A stretch of 64,000 nt of DNA from Tritrichomonas musculus (GCA_039105265.1 JAPFFF010000055.1:992001-1056000); one strand, 5' to 3'; positions 11,119-21,026 are shown, counted from the first letter of the stretch. Numbers and translations are program-made. The notes: a model not told the origin generated them from the letters alone.

Positions 11119-11488
11119 AAATAAAAAAGCATACAACGAATATATGAAAATGCTTGAAGATGCACAAAACAAATTCTTAGGAATCTATAATCACAGAGAT
11201 GCTAAAGCTGTCAAATGTGGTAGGCCTAGAAAAAGTCGAATAAAACCAAAAGAAATTAAGAAAAGAAAGAAATGCCAAATATGTGGAGAGAATCATGATA
11301 CAAAAAAATGTAAAGATTTGGTATCTGTTAGAAAACTTATTGATTTTGAACCAAATAAAAAAAAATCAAAGATGCATTGTGTCATTTGCTCAGGAGCCGG
11401 ACATTTTGCCAAAACATGCCCAGCATTGCAAAAATGGAAAAAAATAAAAAGAAACGAAGAAGAAGAGGAAGAGGAAGAATATAATTAA
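11078..11488 (+). CDS. zinc-knuckle tail of the MULE transposase, shifted frame
   Basis: Overlaps the end of the preceding ORF in the +1 frame. From the ATG at 11078 it codes about 136 residues: an AT-hook-like GRPRKSR, two zinc knuckles (CQICGENHDTKKC and CVICSGAGHFAKTC) and an acidic Glu run. SWIM-type MULE proteins commonly end in exactly this basic/AT-hook/zinc-knuckle arrangement, so this is most likely the natural C-terminus, separated by a single frame change. A run of seven A at 11065-11071 lies in the overlap and is a plausible slippage or indel site. It could instead be a separate small protein. Stop codon at 11486-11488 is followed by AATAAA-like sequence. Confidence 0.7.
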   Translation: MMAKSQSVASIACKNKKAYNEYMKMLEDAQNKFLGIYNHRDAKAVKCGRPRKSRIKPKEIKKRKKCQICGENHDTKKCKDLVSVRKLIDFEPNKKKSKMHCVICSGAGHFAKTCPALQKWKKIKRNEEEEEEEEYN

Positions 11489-11585
11489 TAAAATATTTAA
11501 TTGCTCATTCTTATTTGTTTTATTAATTTTTCTAATTTAGAAATGGATTTGGTAAAGTGTATTTATTGATTCTTGCATTTCTATT

Positions 11586-12505
11586 TTGTTAGCTCTTGTC
11601 TTTATGCTTTGTTAGATCTTGTCTTTATGCTTTGTTAGCTCTTGTCTTTATGCTTTGTTAGATCTTGTCTTTATGCTTTGTTAGATCTTGTCTTTATGCT
11701 TTGTTAGATCTTGTCTTTATGCTTTGTTAGATCTTGTCTTTATGCTTTGTTAGATCTTGTCTTTATGCTTTGTTAGATCTTGTCTTTATGCTTTGTTAGA
11801 TCTTGTCTTTATGCTTTGTTAGATCTTGTCTTTATGCTTTGTTAGATCTTGTCTTTATGCTTTGTTAGATCTTGTCTTTATGCTTTGTTAGATCTTGTCT
11901 TTATGCTTTGTTAGATCTTGTCTTTATGCTTTGTTAGCTCTTGTCTTTATGCTTTGTTAGATCTTGTCTTTATGCTTTGTTAGATCTTGTCTTTATGCTT
12001 TGTTAGATCTTGTCTTTATGCTTTGTTAGCTCTTGTCTTTATGCTTTGTTAGATCTTGTCTTTATGCTTTGTTAGATCTTGTCTTTATGCTTTGTTAGAT
12101 CTTGTCTTTATGCTTTGTTAGATCTTGTCTTTATGCTTTGTTAGATCTTGTCTTTATGCTTTGTTAGATCTTGTCTTTATGCTTTGTTAGATCTTGTCTT
12201 TATGCTTTGTTAGATCTTGTCTTTATGCTTTGTTAGATCTTGTCTTTATGCTTTGTTAGATCTTGTCTTTATGCTTTGTTAGATCTTGTCTTTATGCTTT
12301 GTTAGATCTTGTCTTTATGCTTTGTTAGATCTTGTCTTTATGCTTTGTTAGATCTTGTCTTTATGCTTTGTTAGCTCTTGTCTTTATGCTTTGTTAGATC
12401 TTGTCTTTATGCTTTGTTAGATCTTGTCTTTATGCTTTGTTAGATCTTGTCTTTATGCTTTGTTAGCTCTTGTCTTTATGCTTTGTTAGCTCTTGTCTTT
12501 ATGCT
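11586..12505. repeat. 40 x 23-bp minisatellite
   Basis: Exactly 40 head-to-tail 23-bp units without indels (core TTAGATCTTGTCTTTATGCT), differing mainly by GATCTTG versus GCTCTTG. The array begins about 100 bp after the transposase tail and fades into related degenerate sequence to about 12730. Same period as the array at the left edge but no obvious sequence relation. Confidence 0.97.
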
Positions 12506-12738
12506 TTGTTAGATCTTATATTTCGGATTCATTAGTTCTTATGTTTCTGAAAATAATAACGGATAAAAACTAGAAAATATTATCATCGAGTTACTATCCG
12601 AGAAAATCTTTTATCTTTCGTCTTTGTTGGCTCTTGTATTCCGGGAAATAATATCTGGGAAATGCAAACTGGAAAATATTTTCAGCGAGTTATTATCTCC
12701 GATTAACTATTTGAGATTACAGACTGTGGAATTTCTAT

Positions 12739-13242
12739 CTGCGAATAACTATCTGCGAATAACTATCTGCGAATAACTATCTGAGAAAAACTATCTGCGA
12801 ATAACTATCTGCGAATAACTATCTGCGAATAACTATCTGCGAATAACTATCTGCGAAAAACTATCTGCGAAAAACTATCTGCGAATAACTATCTGCGAAA
12901 AACTATCTGCGAAAAACTATCTGCGAAAAACTATCTGCGAAAAACTATCTGCGAATAACTATCTGCGAAAAACTATCTGCGAAAAACTATCTGCGAATAA
13001 CTATCTGCGAATAACTATCTGCGAAAAACTATCTGCGAATAACTATCTGCGAATAACTATCTGCGAATAACTATCTGCGAAAAACTATCTGCGAAAAACT
13101 ATCTGCGAATAACTATCTGCGAAAAACTATCTGCGAAAAACTATCTGCGAATAACTATCTGCGAATAACTATCTGCGAATAACTATCTGCGAAAAACTAT
13201 CTGCGAAAAACTATCTGCGAAAAACTATCTGCGAATAACTAT
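12739..13242. repeat. 36 x 14-bp minisatellite
   Basis: Exactly 36 units of CTGCGAATAACTAT or CTGCGAAAAACTAT in an irregular order. Upstream degenerate copies (ATAATATCTGGGAAA-like words, 12560-12730) suggest this array and the preceding one evolved from neighbouring sequence. Position directly downstream of the MULE ORF suggests subterminal repeats of the transposon, but I found no clear element end. Confidence 0.96.
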
Positions 13243-13373
13243 CTGTTTCTATTATTATAATTTTAAAAAAAATGGCGCCAAATATTCTAATATCAAAAAG
13301 TTCATTATCAAAAAGCCGTGTTTCAAAAAGTTGCGTATCAAAAAGCTCCCTTTGAAATTACACTTTTTGAGAA

Positions 13374-13403
13374 CGCCGTGATGGTCATTTCACCATCACA
13401 GCG
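13374..13403. repeat. short GC-richer hairpin
   Basis: CGCCGTGATGGT and ACCATCACAGCG form a 12-bp inverted repeat with one mismatch around a 6-base loop. It sits among several CAAAAAG-containing short repeats (13290-13370). It could mark a transposon end or a 3' RNA structure; no function is evident. Confidence 0.5.
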
Positions 13404-13754
13404 TGTGAATTATACTTTCTCTTTCAGAAAAAAGTAAAAAAGAACGACCTTTTTCTAAAGAAGAAGAAAATATTTCTGAAGAAGTAAAAAATATTTCTGA
13501 AGATTACTTTACTTTTTTCTGAAAAAGAATTTTTTTTTTCCATTCATACTCTACTTTTTTCGCTCAATACCCGACTTTTTTCAATTGACCACCCGACCAT
13601 TTTCCCTACCAATATCAATACAACGAAATTTTCCACAATAAACTATTCAAAATTTAGGAAAACCAACTTTACTAAATTTTTTTAATGGAAATATTATAAT
13701 TAGTGTCCATTTTGGATTTTATCGTAAAAAAAAATATGGCAAAATTTGATTAAA

Positions 13755-14164
13755 ATTTTGGGGAATCGTATTTTTCTACACCACTTTTTGAAAACTTTTT
13801 AACTTTTTGAATCCTTTTTTATACATTTTTTATTCAATTTTTGCTAAATAATGCATAAATATATAGTTCAAATAGCTTCCCGATTCATCTAGCAATTCAA
13901 GGAACCTGATTCGGCTTCGCGCAGCCCCCTGGTGATCACTGATGCGTATATTCCTGAAAAACTATGTAAAAATAAAAAGAAATTATATCAAAAAAAGCCA
14001 ATAGTTATAATTTTAAGGAAAAATTTAAATTTACGATTTTTTGGTTAATTTTCTTAACAGAGTAAGTTAAATTTCACCTTAAGATGGTTTTTGAATAAAT
14101 TTGACACTCATGGATAGAAAAACCATTCAAAAAGTGGTGTAGAAAAAAACGATTGTCCTAAAAT
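13755..14164. mobile_element. inverted-repeat element (MITE candidate)
   Basis: Arms at 13755-13791 and 14127-14164 are inverted copies with a few mismatches, sharing TTTCTACACCACTTTTTGA. The flanks look weakly alike further outward (CCAACTTTA words at about 13662 and 14220), so the true element may be longer. No target duplication was found. The interior holds a GC-richer patch near 13915-13945 and no ORF. Confidence 0.55.
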
Positions 14165-14304
14165 TATCATCAAAATAACAAAAATTTTTGATAATAAACA
14201 AAACAAAATCTCTAAAGTTGGACTCAAAAGGTTTAAAAAAAACTTCTTGAATACATTAGTGTCAAATTTATTAATCTATAAGGTCAATTTGTCCAAAGTT
14301 AAAT

Positions 14305-14305
<1 letters not shown>

Positions 14306-14333
<28 letters not shown>
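14306..14333. repeat. T28 homopolymer
   Basis: Uninterrupted run of 28 T about 100 bp beyond the 3' end of the RING gene. Comparable runs occur at 18725-18753 (T29), 30513-30538 (T26), 33442-33474 (A33) and 34784-34818 (T35). Confidence 0.95.
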
Positions 14334-14337
<4 letters not shown>

Positions 14338-14436
14338 CGACTTTATCATTTAAATTTAATTGTTTAATATCATGCAAAATTTTTGAGGAAAAAAAAAAGA
14401 TTAAAAATGTTTAATGTTTATTCAAAAAGAAATACA

Positions 14437-16155
14437 TCACATATCTTGTCCAATAATCTTATATACAGAATTTTCAGCTCTGCAAATCGGGCAACTTTGG
14501 TTTTTTTCAAACCAGTTTTCTAAGCACTTTGAGCATGCGCCCATGTGTCCGCAAGGGAGGATGATGCAGTCAGGATGATTTTCCAAACAAATGATGCAAA
14601 TGTCATCTTTGCTAATTCCAAATCCGCTCGACACATTTTTGATAGGAAATCTGCAAAGAGGGCAATTTTCTTTGTTTTCGAGTGCCTTCTTTGCGCAACT
14701 CTGGCAAAATATTTTATGACCACAATCGAGGATGTAGCAATCTCTAGGATTTTTGTTACATTTGAAGCACAACAAAACAGGTTCAACGTAAGAATTTTCA
14801 ATAGAAATTGAGGATGTAACTTTTTCAATTTGATTTGTTATTCCTTTGAAATCGCCGTTTCCAGCGAAGAGGAAAGGAGAAGATGTTTGTATTTCGCATT
14901 GATTTGGACAGTTCACAATATAATTATTTGTGAAGTCACCTCTTCCTTTGAATGCTAATTTGGCCATTGCTATTGAAACATCAGAAATTGAATTTTTTTC
15001 ACTTTTTATATAGCCGGATGTATAGACGAGGAAGGCGTACTTTTTCATGTTCATTATGTTGTTATCTTCAGCAAAGACGTTTGATTTGTTGAAAACTTCA
15101 ATCCCCATAATTGAGCAGTTTTTGATCGTATTCTTCACAATTTCACACTTTTCCGTGTCTGACACAGAAATGCCGCCTTCATTTATGTCCTCAATTACTG
15201 AGCCTTCAATTCTGACATCAGAGGCACCCCTGCAGACGATGCCGTTATGGATCATGTTTTTGACCTTGTTGTCAAAAAGTGACGCCTTAGATTTGATGAT
15301 GATTGCGATGGCCGGAAATTTTGTGTTTGAAATCTCGTTATTTCTGATTGTTAGCTCTGACTTTTTGGTGTAAATTCCATTTCCAGAGACGTCATAGATG
15401 ATGTTTTCGTTGATTTCGCCATGTGACTCGTCTGCAATTGAGATGGCGGAGTTGTTTATGAGAGTGAATTCGTTTTTTTCAATCAAAAAATTTTTTGAGG
15501 CATGAATTGCGATTCCATCCTGGTCGATGTTTTTAATTGAGCAGTTTTTTATTGTGCACGGTGAGTTCTCTATGTATATTGCTGGATAATCAATCCCAGA
15601 AAAAGTGCAGTTTATGATTTCAATTGGCGAATAGCTGGTTGAAAAGCATCCATTTGCTTTTCCGTTGTAAAACTTTGAATCTGTAACGGTTATGGTGGAT
15701 CCGCTGTTGCATACTAAAAGTGTTTCAGCTATGCCGTATATTTCTAGGTTATCAGCTTGTACTTTGCTATTATATCTGAGACATAATCCCGTATAACTAG
15801 ATTCTGTAATCGTGAGATGGCTGAGTGTTACATTTTTACTGCCATATACAAAAAGGCATCCATCTGGTCCTTTGGATTTTTTAATGTAGGAATTTTTAAT
15901 TGAAATATTATCTGAATTCTTAATCAATACTGAGCCTTCAAAATTAATATTAGATATTGAAATATATGATGTTTCAACTTCAAAATTCTCGCATTTAATA
16001 ATAGTGTCGCAGTTGGATGTAATCTTATATGACGGATCATTAATTATTACATTACCTTCTATATTAAGAACAGGGGATGTAATTGTGATCGTTTGATTGA
16101 ATTCATCTTTGATGGAATTAGACTCGTCTAAATATTCTAGTAATTTCAAAGACAT
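14437..16155 (-). CDS. beta-helix protein with two C-terminal RING fingers
   Basis: 572 residues from an ATG. Residues about 30-440 are short repeats of the parallel beta-helix type (PbH1): recurrent Asn/Ile/Gly turns such as NNEISN, ENNIMN and IKNCSI. Two RING fingers follow: C463..C466..C473, C478-G-H480, C484, C487, C498-P-L-C501, and a second at about 520-558 with CIICLEN, LPCGH and CPICR. Each has a complete C3HC4-like ligand set. RING fingers recruit ubiquitin-conjugating enzymes, so an E3 ubiquitin ligase that uses the beta-helix to bind a carbohydrate or protein target is the obvious hypothesis. No signal peptide or membrane segment, so probably cytosolic. The architecture is unusual; beta-helix domains are more often secreted or F-box-linked. 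Confidence 0.88.
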   Translation of the reverse strand: MSLKLLEYLDESNSIKDEFNQTITITSPVLNIEGNVIINDPSYKITSNCDTIIKCENFEVETSYISISNINFEGSVLIKNSDNISIKNSYIKKSKGPDGCLFVYGSKNVTLSHLTITESSYTGLCLRYNSKVQADNLEIYGIAETLLVCNSGSTITVTDSKFYNGKANGCFSTSYSPIEIINCTFSGIDYPAIYIENSPCTIKNCSIKNIDQDGIAIHASKNFLIEKNEFTLINNSAISIADESHGEINENIIYDVSGNGIYTKKSELTIRNNEISNTKFPAIAIIIKSKASLFDNKVKNMIHNGIVCRGASDVRIEGSVIEDINEGGISVSDTEKCEIVKNTIKNCSIMGIEVFNKSNVFAEDNNIMNMKKYAFLVYTSGYIKSEKNSISDVSIAMAKLAFKGRGDFTNNYIVNCPNQCEIQTSSPFLFAGNGDFKGITNQIEKVTSSISIENSYVEPVLLCFKCNKNPRDCYILDCGHKIFCQSCAKKALENKENCPLCRFPIKNVSSGFGISKDDICIICLENHPDCIILPCGHMGACSKCLENWFEKNQSCPICRAENSVYKIIGQDM

Positions 16156-16706
16156 TGATTTATAAATTGTTTGTTAACTTTTTGAACTGATATTTGAACT
16201 AAATAAAATTTTTCCTATTTAAAAAGTTTACAAGAGGTATTCACCTTAAGTGATTTAACGGTCATTTGTAACGTAACTATTTTTAATTTCATATTCCTGA
16301 TTAATCTGTCGAATTCATTTAATAAAAACAATAAAATATTTTTATATTCAGCCTATTAATTTAAACATAACATAGATTATCGTAAAAAATTACTTCAAAT
16401 ATAATTCCATTAATTCTTATTTCACTAAATTTATACAATATTTTTACATACAAATGACATCTCAAACCATAAAAACCAATTTACTGCTATAGTAATGACC
16501 AAAAGTCTTTCTTTTTTTAAAAAAATAGTAAGTTTTTAATCAACAAAAAAAATGGCAAGAGAAAATAATGCATTTCTCGAGACCCAGACGGTTTTTTTTC
16601 TTTTTTGATTTGATTATATTATAATATCAGCATAATATTAAACATATTAACAGATATATTTTTAATTTTATGCGGCCAATTTTGAATAAAATGTTTATTT
16701 AATAAG

Positions 16707-17184
16707 TAGGCTTGTTATTCTCCGATTCTCGAGATCGATAATTGATTGACTTTTTGATATCGATACATAAATATGCACAGATTCTCGAGATCGATTTCAG
16801 AGATCGAGAATTTTTTTTCTCATTTTTTGATATCAGAATTTTCAATTAAACTTTTTGATAAATATATGATCGTAATTTATTCTCAAATGTTTCATAAAAA
16901 AGAATGTATTTTTTTGATTTTAATCTTAAAATAAACATCAATACATTCTATTATTTATTTTTAGATATTATAAAATCACAAATAAGAATTATAAAAAAAG
17001 ATAAATCTGTTTGAGATCTCGATATCTCGGTAATTGATATCAAGTTTACAATTATTTTTATATCACATTTCATATTCGATAATTGATAATCGATAATCTC
17101 GATAAAAGATTTTAAAACTGATAATCGAGTATCAGATGTAAAAAAGTGACGTTTTTGATATCGATTCTCAAAAAAACAAGTCTA
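16707..17184. mobile_element. hAT-like MITE, CTCGAG/GATATC family
   Basis: 478 bp with ends TAGGCTTGTT and AACAAGTCTA (terminal inverted repeat, one mismatch) flanked by TTAATAAG and TTAAGAAG, a 7-of-8 target duplication. Both ends are packed with self-complementary words CTCGAG, ATCGAT, GATATC and ATCGATAATTGAT. No ORF. The architecture matches the MITEs at 49690, 57622 and 60385. Confidence 0.7.
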
Positions 17185-18229
17185 TTAAGAAGAGGCTTTT
17201 ATTTTCTTAACAAAAAATTGTTTTTTTGTAAATAAAATTTGATATGTTATTAATTTTTGTCGCCCAAATCAATTTATGTATCTTTTAGAATTCCAATAAT
17301 CAAAAGACTAGCTCTAAATCTGAAATGTTTATTCAAAATAATAGATTTTTTCAATTATTTTTCAAAAAAAAGTGAAAAAGCTAGTTATTTACAAAAATAA
17401 ATTAGGTATCCTAAAATCGCCCAAAAAATAAAAAAAATTCCTTTTTATATAATTCGATATTAATTATTGTATCAATAAGTGTTTTATCAATAAATGCTCT
17501 CTATTACTTTCTTTATTAACATGTTATATAAATATTTCTGTAAAGAAAATTTGATTTTATTATTTTACTATTTCTCGGATATGAATTTTAATTGAAATAT
17601 ATGAATAAAAGAAAACTGAATTTCAAATTGATTGGAGAATATTTCACAAATTAATTGATTGATTCACATAATTAAACTCATATATTATATTAAAAATAAA
17701 TATCATAAATAAAACTTAACTTAAAAGTAAATTTTTATTCATTTTAATTTTGTTGGATTTTGGAATACTGCCCCCTTAATATTACGCAGAGACTTGCTGT
17801 TCTCATCATTTCGGTGCACAAAATGAGGTTTTTCCTTTACAATTTCGTGTATTTTAAAAAAAAAAGTATATCCACACTTTTTGCAATACCTCAAAGGTAA
17901 ACTTGAAAAAGTTAAAAAAAAAAAAAAATTTGAATCATTAAATTCTTTCATCACTAATGGTATTGTACAAAATTTCCTTTTTAATGCAATTTAAGGTATC
18001 CCGTCACTTTTGTTTTTTCTTTTTTGTCTGTATATTTTAAAACTTTTTGAATTCAAAAAGGGTAAAGGGGCAGGAATACTCTATTAAAAAAATCTTGTAT
18101 TCTTGCCAATTCTTAAATTATTAAAAATTCATTCCAACAACAAATGAGAATAGGAAGAAGGTAAGATCATAGTTTCTATAATTTAATACAAAAGATCAGC
18201 TGTTTTGGTATTTGTTTTAGTGCTACTTG
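17185..18229. other. intergenic, nothing clear
   Basis: AT-rich DNA. A 71-codon minus-strand ORF (17739-17954) with a Cys-x-x-Cys pair is present but has no recognisable family and no strong support as a gene. Confidence 0.5.
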
Positions 18230-18404
18230 TGGCACAAGATTATAGAAATATGTCTACGATCTATTAATATATGACAATAATAATAGCGATAATAAAACCG
18301 AAATAGAAGAAATTTTCGAGTTTGATACATATATTAAGGATTACTATGATGAAGACATTTCCCAAAAAAGGAAAAGAAAACTTAAATCTCAGTACAAAAA
18401 AGAA

Positions 18405-18692
18405 ATGTATAAGAGATTCCTTGATTATGAAAATCGTCTGAAATATCTTTCCGATACAACTGCGTTGCTCTTACAGCATTTAACAAAGCTTGATTCAATG
18501 GCTCTTCAGTTGATGGAGAGAGAGCAAAATAGCTTTCCTTTTTCCAGACCAATAAGATTTACAGCGACATTTGAGTCTCTTCCAGCAGAACATACTCAAG
18601 ACGAAAAGACCAAGGAAAAAGTTGATGAACACTCAGATATTGAACCATCTGATGATGAAAATGAGGTTCAAAAGAAAAGAAAATACCAATAA
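18405..18692 (+). CDS. short unknown protein of the small-gene cluster
   Basis: 95 codons from an in-frame ATG, charged and helical with an acidic/basic tail (SDIEPSDDE then KKRKYQ). Coding-like text extends upstream of the ATG, so the copy is probably incomplete. First member of a run of short genes (18.2-21.2 kb) unlike their host neighbours. I treat the run as a possible fossil of a virus-like element; that is a guess from layout, since no capsid, polymerase or integrase is seen. Confidence 0.35.
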   Translation: MYKRFLDYENRLKYLSDTTALLLQHLTKLDSMALQLMEREQNSFPFSRPIRFTATFESLPAEHTQDEKTKEKVDEHSDIEPSDDENEVQKKRKYQ

Positions 18693-18712
18693 AAAATTTT
18701 AATAAAAAATAT

Positions 18713-18720
18713 CTTGACAA

Positions 18721-18753
<33 letters not shown>

Positions 18754-18772
18754 CATTTCATTTTTTTATTTA
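18713..18772 (+). promoter_or_regulatory. TTGAC plus T-tract leader
   Basis: CTTGAC followed by a 29-T tract and the ATG of the next small gene. The same arrangement, CTTGAC then a T-rich stretch then ATG, occurs at 19841, 20120 and 20511, and a related ATTGAC at about 20821. Confidence 0.5.
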
Positions 18773-19267
18773 ATGACCGACTGGTTAGAGGAAGAAGAGA
18801 AAGCAGAAAATACTAATAATTTTAATGATAGAATGCAGGACGTCCTTATTGTTGCAGGAGTTATCCCAACATCTCCTTCGGATAAGCATGTTCCATCTCC
18901 CAAAACTATTCTTCAAATGAAGGAATTGACAGATAATTTTCAACATTTACATATTACGACTCCCAAAACTCCTAAAAAATCGGACACAAATCAAATTATA
19001 GATACACCGCTTCCATCACCTGAAATGCCTCAATTACCAATTTTTCATCTACTACCCCCTCCTGAAATGCCTCAAAATCGGCCACCCCCACCGCGCCCTT
19101 ATCTTCTTGAGTGTCATTTGTTAAGGAAAAGACAACGTCATTATTCTGACTGCTATAAAAGAAAACTCAAAGTTGATTGTATTAAGGAAAAATTCCCAAA
19201 ATTTTTAGATTCCTTTTCAGATAAAGAATGGGAAGAGGGAATACCAACACAAACTTTTCGATTTTGA
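18773..19267 (+). CDS. proline-rich unknown protein of the small-gene cluster
   Basis: 164 codons. The N-terminus is acidic (DWLEEEEKAE), the middle is Pro-rich (PSPEMPQ, PPPEMPQNRPPPPRP) and the end is basic and helical. Further coding-like text follows downstream, so this copy looks damaged. Starts right after the TTGAC/T-tract leader. No family recognised. Confidence 0.35.
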   Translation: MTDWLEEEEKAENTNNFNDRMQDVLIVAGVIPTSPSDKHVPSPKTILQMKELTDNFQHLHITTPKTPKKSDTNQIIDTPLPSPEMPQLPIFHLLPPPEMPQNRPPPPRPYLLECHLLRKRQRHYSDCYKRKLKVDCIKEKFPKFLDSFSDKEWEEGIPTQTFRF

Positions 19268-19597
19268 TTCATGAATTATTTCCATTTTCCGATATCTTTG
19301 AAAGGCATAGGGCAGTTAAAAGAGTTGAAAGAATATTGTATTCTCAAAAGAAAAAGAGTAAATTGAAAAGAAATCAGCATTTACAAAAGAAGAAGAAATA
19401 AATAAAAAAAATTTTTTAAAAAATCAATTGTTTATTTAAGATTTCTTAAGTATTGAAGTCGTCAACGATGTATCTTAAAAGACCGAAAGCTTTTTGCCTT
19501 TTCTTTTGTATTGTCATAATTTGGGTTTCTATAGACCGGACTCTATCTTCCAGATCTTTGAGAGATTTGTTTTACTTCTCCCATTTATCTTTCATTT

Positions 19598-19822
19598 TTA
19601 AACTTTGGGTACAAAGATTATTGTGTTGGTTTTGTTGGCTAGTAGAGATTGGAGGAGGAGCTTGTTGTATTGTAGGAAGCTGTAAACTCTTTTTTTTTGT
19701 TGCGTAGGAGTAGGAATCCTGGGAGGAGCTGGCTGGACTTGGATATCTTGAAGTGCTTTGACTTTTGGAGGAGTTGGCTGAGCAACTTCTTCATCATCTA
19801 TCGAAATGAAAGGTGTCTGCAT
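19598..19822 (-). CDS. proline-rich unknown protein, opposite strand
   Basis: 74 codons from an ATG on the minus strand: a short acidic start, a Pro-rich stretch (QPTPPK, QPAPPRIPTPTQ) and a basic end. Coding-like, coiled-coil-rich text continues downstream on the same strand to about 19453, so the gene is broken. Convergent with its left neighbour and divergent from its right neighbour. Confidence 0.35.
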   Translation of the reverse strand: MQTPFISIDDEEVAQPTPPKVKALQDIQVQPAPPRIPTPTQQKKRVYSFLQYNKLLLQSLLANKTNTIIFVPKV

Positions 19823-19840
19823 TTTAAAAAAGTGAAGTAT

Positions 19841-19872
19841 CTTGACGAATTATTTTTTTTATTTTTATTCAA
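19841..19872 (+). promoter_or_regulatory. TTGAC plus T-tract leader
   Basis: CTTGACGAAT followed by a T-rich tract and an ATG at 19873. Confidence 0.45.
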
Positions 19873-20013
19873 ATGGATTTGAAAATTGTAAACATCTCAA
19901 AAAATTTCAAACTTATTCTGAAAATGAGGATGGAAGATAATGAATATTTTCAATCTGAGATTTACGATGAGATTATCGAAAAGTCAAAGGAATTTTTTTT
20001 CAATATTTATTGA
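19873..20013 (+). CDS. short unknown ORF of the small-gene cluster
   Basis: 46 codons starting MDLKIVNISKNF after a TTGAC leader. Helical, charged, no family recognised. Coding-like sequence continues past its end, so the copy is probably broken. Confidence 0.25.
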   Translation: MDLKIVNISKNFKLILKMRMEDNEYFQSEIYDEIIEKSKEFFFNIY

Positions 20014-20119
20014 AAATTTCAAAAACGATACATCATATTTAAACATGATTGAAGCGATGCTTATTCAAGAATTAGAGTCTTTAGGCAAATTATTAAATAT
20101 AGTACTTTTTTAAGAAAAA

Positions 20120-20171
20120 CTTGACTGATCACAATTTTTTTTTCTCCGTCAGTCAGTTCATTTCTGTGCAA
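20120..20171 (+). promoter_or_regulatory. TTGAC plus T-tract leader
   Basis: CTTGACTGATC followed by nine T and an ATG at 20172. Confidence 0.45.
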
Positions 20172-20278
20172 TGTCTATTGAGCCAAACGTCTACTCCTCG
20201 GTAATAAATTATTTAGAACAGGAATGTATGAAAGACGCCCGCTGCTATAAAATTCATGCCCATTACTGAGATCTCTGC

Positions 20279-20473
20279 ATGAAAGAATTCGACCGTATTA
20301 TGTCTCTTGATAGTTCAGAAAGAACTGATTTAGATTCTTATCGCCCCCCTAAGAGGATAATGAGAGAGGAAAAATATTGTAAAGATTTAAAGGAGCTATG
20401 CTTATTTTACAATAATGCAGTAGGAGATTTTCTAAAAATTATGGCCTTCAATAAAAAAGAAAACAAATCATAA
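20279..20473 (+). CDS. short unknown protein of the small-gene cluster
   Basis: 64 codons from an ATG, helical and charged (RPPKRIMREEKYCKDLKEL). Coding-like text also runs from an ATG at 20172 up to it, directly after the TTGAC leader, so the listed start is uncertain. No family recognised. Confidence 0.35.
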   Translation: MKEFDRIMSLDSSERTDLDSYRPPKRIMREEKYCKDLKELCLFYNNAVGDFLKIMAFNKKENKS

Positions 20474-20510
20474 ATAAACAATTATTTTATTAAATATTTT
20501 TTTTTTTCGA

Positions 20511-20580
20511 CTTGACGAGGCACAAATTTTTTCTTTTCAATTTTTCTGAGGATTCTCTTAATTCATATCATTTTTTTAAT
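20511..20580 (+). promoter_or_regulatory. TTGAC leader
   Basis: CTTGACGAGGC preceded by a T11 tract and followed by a T-rich leader up to the ATG at 20581. Confidence 0.45.
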
Positions 20581-20805
20581 ATGAATGCTGCTTGGAAATA
20601 CATCGTTATCACAAACGATAACCAGGAAATATCAAAGGTTTATGCTCTCAACAACAATCAGAGAATCATCAATCCTGACTGGGAGAAAATGCCTCCGAGA
20701 AATATGAGAGTCGAACTGGAGAAGCTTCATGCTCAGCAAGAGCAAAAAAAGAAGCCAAAAAATCCTCCAACGCCTTTTCCTCCAATTTTAGTTCACAAAA
20801 AGTAA
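20581..20805 (+). CDS. short unknown protein of the small-gene cluster
   Basis: 74 codons starting MNAAWKYIVITNDNQEISK, with a Pro/Lys-rich end. The start resembles a small beta-rich fold followed by a helix; no family recognised. Starts right after a TTGAC leader. Confidence 0.4.
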   Translation: MNAAWKYIVITNDNQEISKVYALNNNQRIINPDWEKMPPRNMRVELEKLHAQQEQKKKPKNPPTPFPPILVHKK

Positions 20806-20900
20806 TAGATCAAAATATATTGACACAAGATGACGTAAAAGGATGGATCGAATACATCGACTTTTAAAAACAACAATTAACTTTTAGACAATTTCATTCA

Positions 20901-21026
20901 ATGGATTGGCCACTAATTTCGTTAGCTTACGGGTTCACTCCTGCTAGGAGAACTGAGTATAGAACAATATTACATCAGCATGGTATATCCATTTTGCATT
21001 ATTTTGATGCATCCAAATTTGATTGA
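20901..21026 (+). CDS. short unknown ORF at the end of the cluster
   Basis: 41 codons starting MDWPLISLAYGF. A helical, charged coding-like stretch follows to about 21160. Probably a damaged gene and the last recognisable member of the cluster. Confidence 0.25.
   Translation: MDWPLISLAYGFTPARRTEYRTILHQHGISILHYFDASKFD

Noticed and set aside
18559-18756. 65-codon Lys-rich minus-strand ORF
   Set aside because: Its Lys run is the T29 tract read backwards.
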